Source: Candidatus Woesearchaeota archaeon
GTDB lineage: Archaea > Nanobdellota > Nanobdellia > Woesearchaeales > UBA525
Length of the DNA: 64,000 nucleotides
Reading direction: 5' to 3'
Assembly (NCBI GenBank): GCA_028818155.1
Contig: JAPPOH010000001.1
Span: 124,001 to 188,000 of the forward strand
Part shown: piece by piece, positions 1-6,754 of the stretch
Position numbering within the stretch: position 1 is the first letter of the stretch
How the letters are laid out: the number at the start of each line of letters is the position of its first letter
Translations under genes and position numbers: made by a program
Notes under the pieces: model-generated
Seen by the model: only the letters and a program-made list of their open reading frames with translations
Database searches by the model: none
Told to the model about the DNA's origin: nothing

Positions 1-73
1 TTGTGCAAAGCGTGTAAATAGACGTGAGCTCTTCCCTCCACATGCACACGAGGGCATATTCACAGGACGGATA

Positions 74-478
74 GTGGTAACGGAGGCATTCAGTAGGATG
101 AATGAGGAGCACACGAACTACAGCATGTTCCGAGGAGCGAGATACACTGGTGAATACCTAAAGTATGTCGGTGTTGATTTTTCTCCAAGATCACTATCAG
201 GGGTACTTCGCCATGATACGTTCGCTCAATATGGAGGGGACTTGAGGGATAACCCTGTGCTTGCAGTTCTCCCTGTAGAGCATCTCGTCTCTTGTTGCAT
301 GCGTAGCATGACATACATTGAAACGGAAGGACATTGGTGGAGCGACTCACTTGAAGTGCACTCAATCCACCCTGAGTTTCGAGCAGGCGTAACAATTTAC
401 CGGCCGCCAAGTTCTGAAGCAGCAATGGAGCAAGTTATTGACGCGTATGAGAGAAAAGCGATCTCAAACCTTAAATAG
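74..478 (+). CDS. Hypothetical protein, 134 aa
   Basis: I do not recognise this gene. The frame opens with GTG at 74, and an internal ATG at 98 is an alternative start: a GGAGG at 82-86 lies about 11 nt before it and could be its ribosome site. The product is soluble-looking, with no signal peptide or membrane segment. It has a Cys pair and a Trp pair in the middle and a helical C-terminus. A TTAAATAG box overlaps its 3' end and probably serves the next gene. The amino acid composition is normal for a real protein, but with no family match the gene is only moderately supported. Confidence 0.5.
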   Translation: MVTEAFSRMNEEHTNYSMFRGARYTGEYLKYVGVDFSPRSLSGVLRHDTFAQYGGDLRDNPVLAVLPVEHLVSCCMRSMTYIETEGHWWSDSLEVHSIHPEFRAGVTIYRPPSSEAAMEQVIDAYERKAISNLK

Positions 479-498
479 ATCGTGGAAGTTCAGCCAGT

Positions 499-1125
499 AT
501 GGTCTTCAGTATTTTGGAGTTCGTTGACGTTGCAATCATGGTCGCGATTATCGGCTTTCTCTTCAAAGATATGTTTCGGATGCCGAAGAAAGGTGACGTG
601 CTCGAACAATATAGGAATATCAAGCAGTGGACGTGGCAGGACTTTTGGTGGGCCTGTGCGATCATCGCACCTTCTATATTATTACACGAGCTTGGCCATA
701 AGTTCACTGCGATGTATTTTGGGTTAGATGCAACGTTTCATGCTGCATGTTCCGTGCAGGATGCGCTCGCGGGCAATCTCTTCACGTTCATCTGTAATAT
801 TCAATTGTTCGCTGTCTTAATGAAGTTCATGGGCTATGGTTTCTTAATTTTCGTGCCTGCGTTCGTGAGCATCTCCGGCGCTGCAGCGCCGCTCCAGCAC
901 GCGATCATCGCTGCTGCAGGACCGCTTGTCCACTTGGTTTTGTGGCTTGGCATTGCATGGTATATGCAGGATAAAAAAAGAGTACGGAGATTAAAGAAAC
1001 AGCAAGTCTTGTTCTTGTTCTTCTGTAAGAAGGTCAATATGTTCTTGTTCATCCTGAATGTGATTCCTATTCCTGGGTTTGACGGGTTCTGGATCTTTAC
1101 GAACCTGTTTAAGGTGCTCTTTTAG
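499..1125 (+). CDS. M50-like (site-2 protease type) membrane metalloprotease
   Basis: This 208-residue integral membrane protein carries the zinc-protease motif HELGH at residues 63-67. A second conserved element, NVIPIPGFDGF, starts near residue 187 and matches the N-x-x-P...D-G motif that supplies the third zinc ligand in M50 proteases. Hydrophobic segments occur near residues 5-22, 50-75, 90-150 and 170-200. M50 enzymes cut substrates within the membrane; no substrate can be read from this sequence. The ATG at 499 is favoured because a TTAAATAG element centred near 474 sits about 26 nt upstream, matching the leaderless pattern seen across the window. Confidence 0.75.
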   Translation: MVFSILEFVDVAIMVAIIGFLFKDMFRMPKKGDVLEQYRNIKQWTWQDFWWACAIIAPSILLHELGHKFTAMYFGLDATFHAACSVQDALAGNLFTFICNIQLFAVLMKFMGYGFLIFVPAFVSISGAAAPLQHAIIAAAGPLVHLVLWLGIAWYMQDKKRVRRLKKQQVLFLFFCKKVNMFLFILNVIPIPGFDGFWIFTNLFKVLF

Positions 1126-1151
1126 GTAGTCACAGGTCATGTTGCCGGAAA

Positions 1152-1187
1152 GTATTTAAAGAAGAAGTATATACTGAATGTATATAC
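1152..1187 (+). promoter_or_regulatory. vapBC-1 promoter and operator
   Basis: A TATA box (GTATTTAAA, 1152-1160) is followed by two copies of the self-complementary octamer GTATATAC at 1167-1174 and 1180-1187, repeated every 13 bp, just before the antitoxin ATG at 1191. The position suits an operator for VapB autoregulation. The second vapBC locus has the same geometry with a different core. Confidence 0.6.
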
Positions 1188-1190
1188 AAA

Positions 1191-1427
1191 ATGAAAACGC
1201 ACGTACTCGCAATACCACAAGTGCTCTCCCTTGATACTGAGATTAAGAGTTGGGGCAACAGCTATGGTATTCGCATTTCAAAGAAGCTCGCAACAAAACT
1301 CGGCATAACGAAAGGTGACAAAGTGGCATTCGATCTGAAAAAACTTGAAGACATTGATGGATTCGGCATTTGCAAAAAGTCAGAACCATATGAAAGAGAC
1401 AAAGAAGACGATTTTCATGACTGGTGA
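1191..1427 (+). CDS. vapB: VapB-type antitoxin, AbrB/MazE fold
   Basis: The 78-residue product has the swapped-hairpin AbrB-like DNA-binding signature WGNSYGIRISK followed by KLGITKGDKV (about residues 21-48), typical of MazE/VapB antitoxins. The acidic, charged C-terminal tail (ending DKEDDFHDW) is the usual toxin-binding region. The gene overlaps the PIN toxin start by 4 nt, so the two are translated together. By family behaviour it neutralises the toxin and represses its own promoter; two palindromic octamers between the TATA box and the start codon are the likely binding sites. It is paralogous to the antitoxin at 1906. Confidence 0.85.
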   Translation: MKTHVLAIPQVLSLDTEIKSWGNSYGIRISKKLATKLGITKGDKVAFDLKKLEDIDGFGICKKSEPYERDKEDDFHDW

Positions 1428-1816
1428 CAATGGCAAAATACATTTTTGATGCATCTGCGTGGATTGAGTACTTCGAAGGTTCACATGAAGGAAAGAAAAT
1501 ACAAAAAATTCTCACACAAAAGAAAAACACAGTTATTACGATGGATTCGACAGTTGGCGAACTCTTCTCATGGACATTGAAAAGAGGACATAACTTTCCA
1601 AGACTTCTTGATATTATTCAAAAAAAATCATTGCTCCACGATTGCCCACTCGGTATGTGGGTAGAAGCAGCGATGCACAGACACAAACTTCGAGAGCAAC
1701 GAAAGAAATTCGGATTTATGGATGCACTACTTATCACAATGCAACAGCACACGGGCGCAACAATCGTCACAAAAGATAACGACTTTCGTGGCTTACCAAA
1801 CGTCGCAATGCTCTAA
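1424..1816 (+). CDS. vapC: VapC-type toxin, PIN domain ribonuclease
   Basis: This PIN-domain protein of about 130 residues is the toxin partner of the preceding antitoxin. The four acidic metal-binding positions are visible: Asp in FDASAW near residue 9, Glu in VGELFSW, Asp in FGFMDALL and Asp in TKDNDF near the end. VapC toxins are Mg-dependent RNases that commonly cut tRNA or rRNA; the target here is unknown. Translation may start at GTG 1424, inside the antitoxin stop, or at ATG 1430 two codons later. It resembles the toxin at 2117, and the pair suggests a local duplication. Confidence 0.85.
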   Translation: MTMAKYIFDASAWIEYFEGSHEGKKIQKILTQKKNTVITMDSTVGELFSWTLKRGHNFPRLLDIIQKKSLLHDCPLGMWVEAAMHRHKLREQRKKFGFMDALLITMQQHTGATIVTKDNDFRGLPNVAML

Positions 1817-1870
1817 CGATATTGTCGCATAGTGTGTTTAAGAGGGCATATTCGTGGCAGCAACCAAAAG

Positions 1871-1904
1871 TATTTAAGTGAGAGTGTACATTCTTTGTGT
1901 ACAC
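1871..1904 (+). promoter_or_regulatory. vapBC-2 promoter and operator
   Basis: A TATA box (TATTTAAG, 1871-1878) precedes GTGTACAT (1884-1891) and GTGTACAC (1897-1904), again two near-palindromic octamers with 13-bp periodicity immediately before the ATG at 1906. The half-site core TGTACA differs from the TATA core of the first locus. Confidence 0.6.
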
Positions 1905-1905
1905 A

Positions 1906-2133
1906 ATGCAAGCACTCCTCCGAGATGAAATTGAACTCGACATTGAGTTGAAAGAATGGGGAAACGGCTACGGTATTCGGATTTCAAAGAGCACCGCACA
2001 GAAGATCGGCGCTGTGAAAGGTGAAAAAATGACATGTAAACTGACAAAGAAAAGCACTGATGGATCAGATATATTCGGCATCATAGAAGGAACGTACGCC
2101 CCGTTCAAGAGAGAGTATGAAGACAGGTTCTAA
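1906..2133 (+). CDS. vapB: VapB-type antitoxin, AbrB/MazE fold (second copy)
   Basis: This 75-residue paralogue of the antitoxin at 1191 has the same signature (WGNGYGIRISK, then GAVKGEKM) in the N-terminal DNA-binding half and a basic/acidic C-terminal tail. The ATG at 1906 is preferred over the upstream in-frame GTG at 1897 because that GTG lies inside the second operator octamer and the TATA box near 1874 fits a start close to 1906. It overlaps the toxin gene by 17 nt. The operator sequence differs from that of locus 1, which would let the two antitoxins act independently. Confidence 0.85.
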   Translation: MQALLRDEIELDIELKEWGNGYGIRISKSTAQKIGAVKGEKMTCKLTKKSTDGSDIFGIIEGTYAPFKREYEDRF

Positions 2134-2512
2134 ATACCTTATTGACACGCACGCGTGGATCGAATGTATGCAAGGGACCAAACGAGGAAAGAAAGTTCGT
2201 GACATACTCATCAATAAAAAGAACACCATCATCGTTGCGGACGCAACATTCGCTGAACTCTACTGTTGGGCAACACGAGAAGGAAAGATGCCAGGGCCAT
2301 TGCTCACACAAGTACGAAAATACGCAACAGTGTTTGAACTCTACACAAATATTTGGGTCGAGGCAGCACACTACAGGCAAAGAATGCGCACAAAGAAGAA
2401 ACGTTTTGGGTTGATCGACGCGTCGTTGCTAGCCATTCAAGAGCTCACTGGCGCGACAATCGTCACAGGAGATGCACATTTTGATGGACTGAAGAACGTT
2501 CTCATGATATAG
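2117..2512 (+). CDS. vapC: VapC-type toxin, PIN domain ribonuclease (second copy)
   Basis: This 131-residue PIN protein aligns along its length with the toxin at 1424 (shared patterns: D-x-x-A-W-I-E, x-x-K-K-N-T-I-I, F-G-x-x-D-A-x-L, T-G-A-T-I-V-T). The acidic active-site residues are present: Asp near residue 9 in LIDTHAW, Glu in FAELYCW, Asp in LIDASLL and Asp in TGDAHF. The start lies inside the antitoxin frame, giving a 17-nt overlap. It is predicted to be an RNase toxin. Sequence divergence from the first copy is substantial, so the duplication is not recent. Confidence 0.85.
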   Translation: MKTGSKYLIDTHAWIECMQGTKRGKKVRDILINKKNTIIVADATFAELYCWATREGKMPGPLLTQVRKYATVFELYTNIWVEAAHYRQRMRTKKKRFGLIDASLLAIQELTGATIVTGDAHFDGLKNVLMI

Positions 2513-2542
2513 GTTTTTATAGATTCAAGCTCTTGAGATGCT

Positions 2543-2995
2543 ATGCGTATTCGAAAGTATCGGGATGAAGATGCCGCAGCAATCGCTCGCTTACACAGAG
2601 GAACAGTACTGCACGTCAACAAGAATGATTACTCGAAAAGGGCAATACGCGCATGGCTCAAACGGACAACAGCAGCGAACATTCGAGCATCAGCAGCGAA
2701 GCGGAATCGATTCGTCGCGATACAACAAGAAAAAGTCGTTGGGGTTGCAGGCATTACAGATAATGAGATTCGTGGTATGTATGTGCACAAGGACCATCAA
2801 CGCGAAGGAATAGGATCGAAGCTTCTGAAAAGGATTGAACAAGAAGCACAAAAAAATAGTGTGAAAACACTTCATGTCAAATCATCACCGTACGCAGTCC
2901 CATTCTACAAGAAACACAGCTACAAGAAGCTCAAAACCTGCACGGAGCCACGTTTCGGACTCACCTGTTTCAAAATGCAGAAACGTCTTAAATAG
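2543..2995 (+). CDS. GNAT family N-acetyltransferase
   Basis: The 150-residue protein has the GNAT order of elements: N-terminal MRIRKYRDEDAAAIARLH, a central strand with VVGVAGI, then MYVHKDHQREGIGSKLLK, whose Q-R-E-G-I-G loop binds the acetyl-CoA pyrophosphate, followed by a C-terminal segment (NSVKTLHVKSSPYAVPFYKKHSY) typical of the fold. The acceptor substrate is unknown; the family covers amines, protein N-termini and small molecules. A TTTTTATAG element near 2519 lies 24 nt before the ATG, so it probably has its own promoter. Confidence 0.85.
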   Translation: MRIRKYRDEDAAAIARLHRGTVLHVNKNDYSKRAIRAWLKRTTAANIRASAAKRNRFVAIQQEKVVGVAGITDNEIRGMYVHKDHQREGIGSKLLKRIEQEAQKNSVKTLHVKSSPYAVPFYKKHSYKKLKTCTEPRFGLTCFKMQKRLK

Positions 2996-3013
2996 AAATG
3001 TATTCTTACGAGC

Positions 3014-3790
3014 ATGCGCATCATCCTGGATTCAAACAAAACAGTGGATCAGAACGCGGTCACGTACTTCGAGCGAGCGAAAAAGGCAAAGAAGAAGCTC
3101 AAAGGAGCGAGAGAAGCATTAGAAAAGACAAAAGCGAACCTGATTGTCAAAAAAGAGAAGAAACAGCAGGAAAAGAAAGTAGAACGCAAGAAAGACTGGT
3201 ATGAAAAGTTCAGGTGGTTCATCAGTTCAGAAAATATTCTTTGTGTTGGTGGCAAGGATGCTGGCACAAACGAAGAAGTGGTGAAGAAGCATGCTGACAA
3301 AGAAGACACAGTCTTTCACACAGACATGGCTGGCTCACCCTTCGTGATTGTTAAGGGTGGCACGGAAAAAACCTTAGAAGAAGCTGCCATCTTCACCGCC
3401 TCATTTAGCAGAGCATGGAAGCAAGGCATGGGGTTCTTGGATGTATTCTACGTAAAACCTGAGCAGCTGAGCAAAACAGCCAACCCTGGAGAATTTTTAG
3501 GGAAGGGAGCGTTCATGGTCCGTGGCAAGACACAGTACATGAAACCGCAACTTGGCTTAGTGCTCGGCAAGGAAGATTCTGGCCGTGTGATGATTGGGCC
3601 GGAGCGAGCAGTTCTTAGCCATACTGGTGAGGGCTACCAGATCCGCCAAGGAAAGAAGAAGACATCTGATGTTGCGAAAGAACTCGCAAAAAAATTGGAT
3701 GTCCATCCGGATGAGATCATTCCGCTCTTGCCGCCAGGAGGGGTTACGCTCGGCAGGAAAGTGAAGATTCTCAGAACTACTAAAGAATGA
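3014..3790 (+). CDS. Short NFACT-R protein (RqcH/Tae2/NEMF C-terminal half)
   Basis: Residues about 15-62 form a Lys/Glu-rich coiled coil (KAKKKLKGAREALEKTKAN). The rest matches the NFACT-R domain (DUF814): WYEKFRWFISSENILCVGG, then the D-A-G-T-N-E and H-T-D-M-A-G-S-P-F-V-I-V-K patterns, and a C-terminal part rich in Gly/Pro (IIPLLPPGG). Full-length archaeal RqcH proteins are roughly 600 residues or more; this one has 258 and lacks the N-terminal NFACT-N/HhH half. The family binds obstructed large ribosomal subunits and tRNA. Here only the RNA-binding half is present, so the gene may be a split or reduced version. A TTAAATAG box centred near 2989 supports the ATG at 3014. Confidence 0.8.
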   Translation: MRIILDSNKTVDQNAVTYFERAKKAKKKLKGAREALEKTKANLIVKKEKKQQEKKVERKKDWYEKFRWFISSENILCVGGKDAGTNEEVVKKHADKEDTVFHTDMAGSPFVIVKGGTEKTLEEAAIFTASFSRAWKQGMGFLDVFYVKPEQLSKTANPGEFLGKGAFMVRGKTQYMKPQLGLVLGKEDSGRVMIGPERAVLSHTGEGYQIRQGKKKTSDVAKELAKKLDVHPDEIIPLLPPGGVTLGRKVKILRTTKE

Positions 3791-3820
3791 ACAACTTCTT
3801 AAAGCAGAAAAAATTCTCCG

Positions 3821-4405
3821 ATGTGCATGCGTGCTCGACCACTCCAAACACTTCGGCTAAAAGTAGCAAGTGCCTCAGCAACATTGTCAGAGAGAATGGG
3901 CACAGAATTTGAAGTACTTGATATTCGACCATACGCTGATTATGATCCGTGTACAACAAAAAAAGGAGCACTCCCTCTTTCTCACTATGCGGACGATTTT
4001 ACCATCGCTGCAAGAGTGGGAGCATACTTATTTCAGCAAGCGCACCCGACATTCGTCCAAGAGCGTGGACGAGCAAGGAACGATTACGCGTGGCTCACGA
4101 AACAAGCACGAGAGCTCGAGAAAGATCCGCAACACCTCCGTACTGAGTTCAACCTGTTCGGCCTCTTTATCGCAGGGTTCAGCGGCATCCAAGTGCACGG
4201 GAGACCATCGTACACGCAAAAAAACGGACGAGAACATGATGAAGGTGTTGCCATGTATCCGCACACCGCGAGAATCTGGGCAGCAGCTCGTCTTTTTGAT
4301 GGAGAATTCGAGCCCTTACTCGTACAACCTATCGATGCAGCGCAAGCATACATCAAAGCGGTAACTGGCCAGCGTATTGACGCAGCCCCTAGAACACCAA
4401 CATAA
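3821..4405 (+). CDS. Hypothetical protein, 194 aa
   Basis: No family is recognised. The protein is soluble, has no signal peptide and is mixed alpha/beta by eye. Notable stretches are VLDIRPYADYDP, an Arg/Glu-rich helix around residues 80-110, and GFSGIQVHGRPSYTQ near residue 125. The start may be ATG 3821 or ATG 3827; a CTTCTTAAAG element near 3799 is 22-28 nt upstream. The 3' end overlaps a convergent small gene by 17 nt. It follows the NFACT-R gene closely, but I see no functional link. Confidence 0.6.
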   Translation: MCMRARPLQTLRLKVASASATLSERMGTEFEVLDIRPYADYDPCTTKKGALPLSHYADDFTIAARVGAYLFQQAHPTFVQERGRARNDYAWLTKQARELEKDPQHLRTEFNLFGLFIAGFSGIQVHGRPSYTQKNGREHDEGVAMYPHTARIWAAARLFDGEFEPLLVQPIDAAQAYIKAVTGQRIDAAPRTPT

Positions 4406-4544
4406 TCATCCCAACGAGAAACAAGACAAACCCAACACCTTCTGCGAGCCACCCGTACTGCTCATGTTGATTCAGCTGTTCAAAATACGCTTTCGCTTCT
4501 TGCGAGAATGCTTGCAGCTGTTCATTCATCTGTTGGAAGTCCAC
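4389..4544 (-). CDS. Single-pass membrane microprotein, 51 aa
   Basis: This short reading frame starts at GTG (4544-4542), has an N-terminal amphipathic Gln/Glu-rich helix (residues 1-30, MDFQQMNEQLQAFSQEAKAY) and ends in one transmembrane helix (EGVGFVLFLVGMIMLVF). It overlaps the upstream zinc-ribbon microprotein gene by 23 nt and lies third in a prepilin operon. No homologue is recognised. The clean coil-plus-anchor layout and the tight overlap make it more likely real than not. It may be an accessory of the prepilin, which is inference from position only. Confidence 0.5.
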   Translation of the reverse strand: MDFQQMNEQLQAFSQEAKAYFEQLNQHEQYGWLAEGVGFVLFLVGMIMLVF

Positions 4545-4671
4545 CGGTCACCCCGAGCGCCTTACTCTTCTCCGTCCAACAGTTCGTGCACTGCCATCGT
4601 TGATATTTCGCGTTACTTGATTCGTAAACATCTTTTTCCTGCATTTCTTGTTGACACTTATCGCATTCCAT
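4522..4671 (-). CDS. Zinc-ribbon microprotein, 49 aa
   Basis: The frame encodes two CxxC knuckles, MECDKCQQEM at the N-terminus and QCTNCWTEK near residue 30, the hallmark of a small zinc ribbon. The ATG (4671-4669) is preceded by AAGGTGATC, a strong match to the anti-Shine-Dalgarno sequence at suitable spacing, so it is translated from an internal ribosome site within the prepilin operon; the prepilin stop is only 9 nt upstream. The family role (nucleic-acid binding or protein contact) cannot be decided from sequence. Confidence 0.6.
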   Translation of the reverse strand: MECDKCQQEMQEKDVYESSNAKYQRWQCTNCWTEKSKALGVTGGLPTDE

Positions 4672-4680
4672 TGGATCACC

Positions 4681-5109
4681 TTAACATGGTTGTATTGGAT
4701 CAACACGCTCGATCGGGAACTCCGTACAGACGTACGGGTCATCTTCCGAGCCGATCACGCCGAGTAAGTCCACGCGAGCATTGGACGCTGTGAACGGGAT
4801 GCTGAGCGCGAGCAATTCATTCGGTGGGAGTGCTGAGTTCTTGACATTGAGATCGTGTTCAATATTTCCTGTGAGGACTTTCAGCTGGATCTGCTGGACG
4901 TGCACCTCGCCAGTATTGCGTACACGGACACGGACACCGTCCGCATCGGCACAGAATTGCTCAACGCTAATCTCGCTGAGGAGCTCACAGTCCCCGTTCG
5001 TACTCACATCAATGCTGAGATTCATGATCATACCGCCGAGCGCGACGGCGAATGCCATTAAGAGAACCGTTGCTATTAACGGTGACATTCCTCGTCGACC
5101 ACTCACCAT
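4681..5109 (-). CDS. Archaeal prepilin / archaellin-like protein with type III signal
   Basis: The true start is ATG at 5109, giving 142 residues. The N-terminus VSGRRGMSPLIATVLLMAF is a class III (prepilin peptidase) signal: basic residues, a cleavage site after RRG, then a hydrophobic helix that packs into type IV pilus-like filaments. The rest is a small beta-rich ectodomain with three or four Cys. A TATA box at 5131-5140 sits 26 nt upstream and overlaps the stop codon of dphB. Two microprotein genes follow in the same operon. No prepilin peptidase or pilus ATPase is in the window, so the assembly machinery is elsewhere. Confidence 0.8.
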   Translation of the reverse strand: MVSGRRGMSPLIATVLLMAFAVALGGMIMNLSIDVSTNGDCELLSEISVEQFCADADGVRVRVRNTGEVHVQQIQLKVLTGNIEHDLNVKNSALPPNELLALSIPFTASNARVDLLGVIGSEDDPYVCTEFPIERVDPIQPC

Positions 5110-5130
5110 ACGATCGTATCTCGAGAATTC

Positions 5131-5140
5131 CTTTATAAAT
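5131..5140 (-). promoter_or_regulatory. TATA box of the prepilin operon, overlapping the dphB stop codon
   Basis: On the minus strand this reads ATTTATAAAG, with its centre about 26 nt from the prepilin ATG. The dphB stop codon (5133-5135) lies within the element, so one short sequence ends one gene and promotes the next. Confidence 0.6.
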
Positions 5141-5870
5141 ATTGCTCCCATTGCTCGAGCATCTCTTCCTCGATGGGGTGTAATTTCCCAGGGAGAACAA
5201 GTGTGTGTGGCGGCCGTCCAAAATCCACGTCTTTGAGCGTGGAGAGTCTGCCGACAGCTATGTACTGATCGGGGCAACCAAGACGAGCAACCCCGATGAC
5301 CATGGTGTCATCCAGCTCTTTCTCCAGGTACGCGATCCCTTCCGGGATGGTCATGTACTTTTCTTGCTCCGCCTTGATGTCAAGGAGGCAAAGAGTGTGT
5401 AACCCGCGAGAAAGGTTCTCCGTGATGCCGTCAATATAGCTTCGTGGCTCAAAATTCTTTTCCCAGTATGGGATGCTCACGGTCTTGCCGTACCTGTACA
5501 GTTCCAGTCCGAGCGCGCCGATCGCGTTCATGATGCTTGCGTTATGGATCACCTGTACTGGAACACTGTGTTTTTTCGCACGCAAATACAGATCTGTGTG
5601 TGTCGTCGCGCCGAATGGATCGCCAATCACCAAAATGGCAATATCTTCGTTCTGCGCCCGCTCGAGTATTGGACCGATCTCCTGCTCAACAGCTGTTCGT
5701 GTGAGTTGTGTGATCGTACAGCCGAGTTGCTGCTCGAGCGCCGCATGCGTGCATTGCAAGAGTGAGGTGTACGATTCAATGTACACAGCAGCACACGATG
5801 AGATCGCTTCTTTGCCGCGAAGCGTGATATCATTCCCGTCACAGAGGCCGAGGCCGATGAGGTATAACAT
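5133..5870 (-). CDS. dphB: Diphthine synthase
   Basis: Starting at ATG 5870 the product has 245 residues, the normal size for archaeal DphB. The N-terminal MLYLIGLGLCDGNDITLRG and later LVIGDPFGATTH, VIHNASIMNAIGALGL and VIGVARLGCPDQYIAVG are characteristic of this SAM-dependent methyltransferase. It builds diphthine on the conserved His of elongation factor 2, a pathway found in archaea and eukaryotes but not bacteria, and so marks the window as archaeal. A longer upstream frame exists, but a shared TATA at 5891-5900 lies 26 nt from 5870 and supports this start. Confidence 0.93.
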   Translation of the reverse strand: MLYLIGLGLCDGNDITLRGKEAISSCAAVYIESYTSLLQCTHAALEQQLGCTITQLTRTAVEQEIGPILERAQNEDIAILVIGDPFGATTHTDLYLRAKKHSVPVQVIHNASIMNAIGALGLELYRYGKTVSIPYWEKNFEPRSYIDGITENLSRGLHTLCLLDIKAEQEKYMTIPEGIAYLEKELDDTMVIGVARLGCPDQYIAVGRLSTLKDVDFGRPPHTLVLPGKLHPIEEEMLEQWEQYL

Positions 5871-5890
5871 GGGGGGCAGGATGAAAGATG

Positions 5891-5900
5891 CATATTTAAA
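5891..5900. promoter_or_regulatory. Shared bidirectional TATA box (dphB / Cys-rich gene)
   Basis: CATATTTAAA reads as a TATA element on both strands (TTTAAATATG on the minus). The start codons of the two divergent genes, 5870 and 5922, are 52 nt apart and symmetric about it. One of four such pairs in the window. Confidence 0.6.
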
Positions 5901-5921
5901 GGAATAGTGCTCAGGAAGCGT

Positions 5922-6731
5922 ATGCGTCCGCTCCTTGCTGTTCTTGGCCTCGCACTCTTCATCAGCAGCGCGTATGCGGGGCCAAACGACTTGTACGAAG
6001 CGATGATTCTTCGCGAGCCAAACATTTCGATTAATTATTCGAAGATTCCCTGGGTGTTGATCGGCGTCACACCACAGCTGCGAACGCCCGCGTTCTTTAA
6101 GCATGATACTATTGAGCAACCAGTCCAGGAAACGCGGCTTGATCCGCGAACGTGTCCTGGCGAGATCGCGTTCTGCTATCAGGTACGATTGAACAACTAT
6201 GAGGGGAATATCACATCGGGGAAGCAATATAGTGCTGTCTCACAATACCTTCCTCCGGAAAGGCGAGCAAAGCTCTTTTACTGTGTGGGGAACGATGTAT
6301 CGTGTGTGAAGGAAGCGACACACTGTTTCTGTATGCAGGAGGTTGATGAGGTTCGAGAGGAGCTTGTGCCCTCTGACGCATGTGATGACGAAATGCACAT
6401 TTGCAGAAATTCACTCCTGAGCTTCACACTCTGTGAGGGAAACACAACATGGTGCCGTGAACAACACGCGGAGTGTGGCTGTGGGCCGTTCACAACGTGC
6501 TACGCACAAACAGAGCATGCGTGCCTGAATTCAAGGAATGAATTTGTCGTTTGCCCGGAAAAGTTTGCGACGTGTGTGAAGAAATACAGCACGTGTTATT
6601 GTGGTACGGAAATCATGCGTATTGGGTGCGACTCGAAGAGAAATACGTGTATGCGCGACGGGAAAGAATACCAATGTTATGGAGATTTTGGTGACTGCGC
6701 GCTCAAGTATGACACATGCGAATGTATTTAA
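5922..6731 (+). CDS. Secreted Cys-rich protein
   Basis: A clear signal peptide (MRPLLAVLGLALFISSAYAG) leads a 269-residue product with about 25 Cys. The second half repeats a pattern of the form C-x(5-8)-C...C-x-C (THCFCMQ, AECGCGP, STCYCGT, DTCECI at the very end), suggesting three or four disulfide-bonded modules of about 40 residues. No family is recognised. The ATG at 5922 is chosen over the upstream GTG at 5907 because the shared TATA box at 5891-5900 is 26 nt away and the signal peptide begins there. It is probably exposed on the cell surface. Confidence 0.75.
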   Translation: MRPLLAVLGLALFISSAYAGPNDLYEAMILREPNISINYSKIPWVLIGVTPQLRTPAFFKHDTIEQPVQETRLDPRTCPGEIAFCYQVRLNNYEGNITSGKQYSAVSQYLPPERRAKLFYCVGNDVSCVKEATHCFCMQEVDEVREELVPSDACDDEMHICRNSLLSFTLCEGNTTWCREQHAECGCGPFTTCYAQTEHACLNSRNEFVVCPEKFATCVKKYSTCYCGTEIMRIGCDSKRNTCMRDGKEYQCYGDFGDCALKYDTCECI

Positions 6732-6754
6732 AAGAATGGATGCTCTGACACTCC

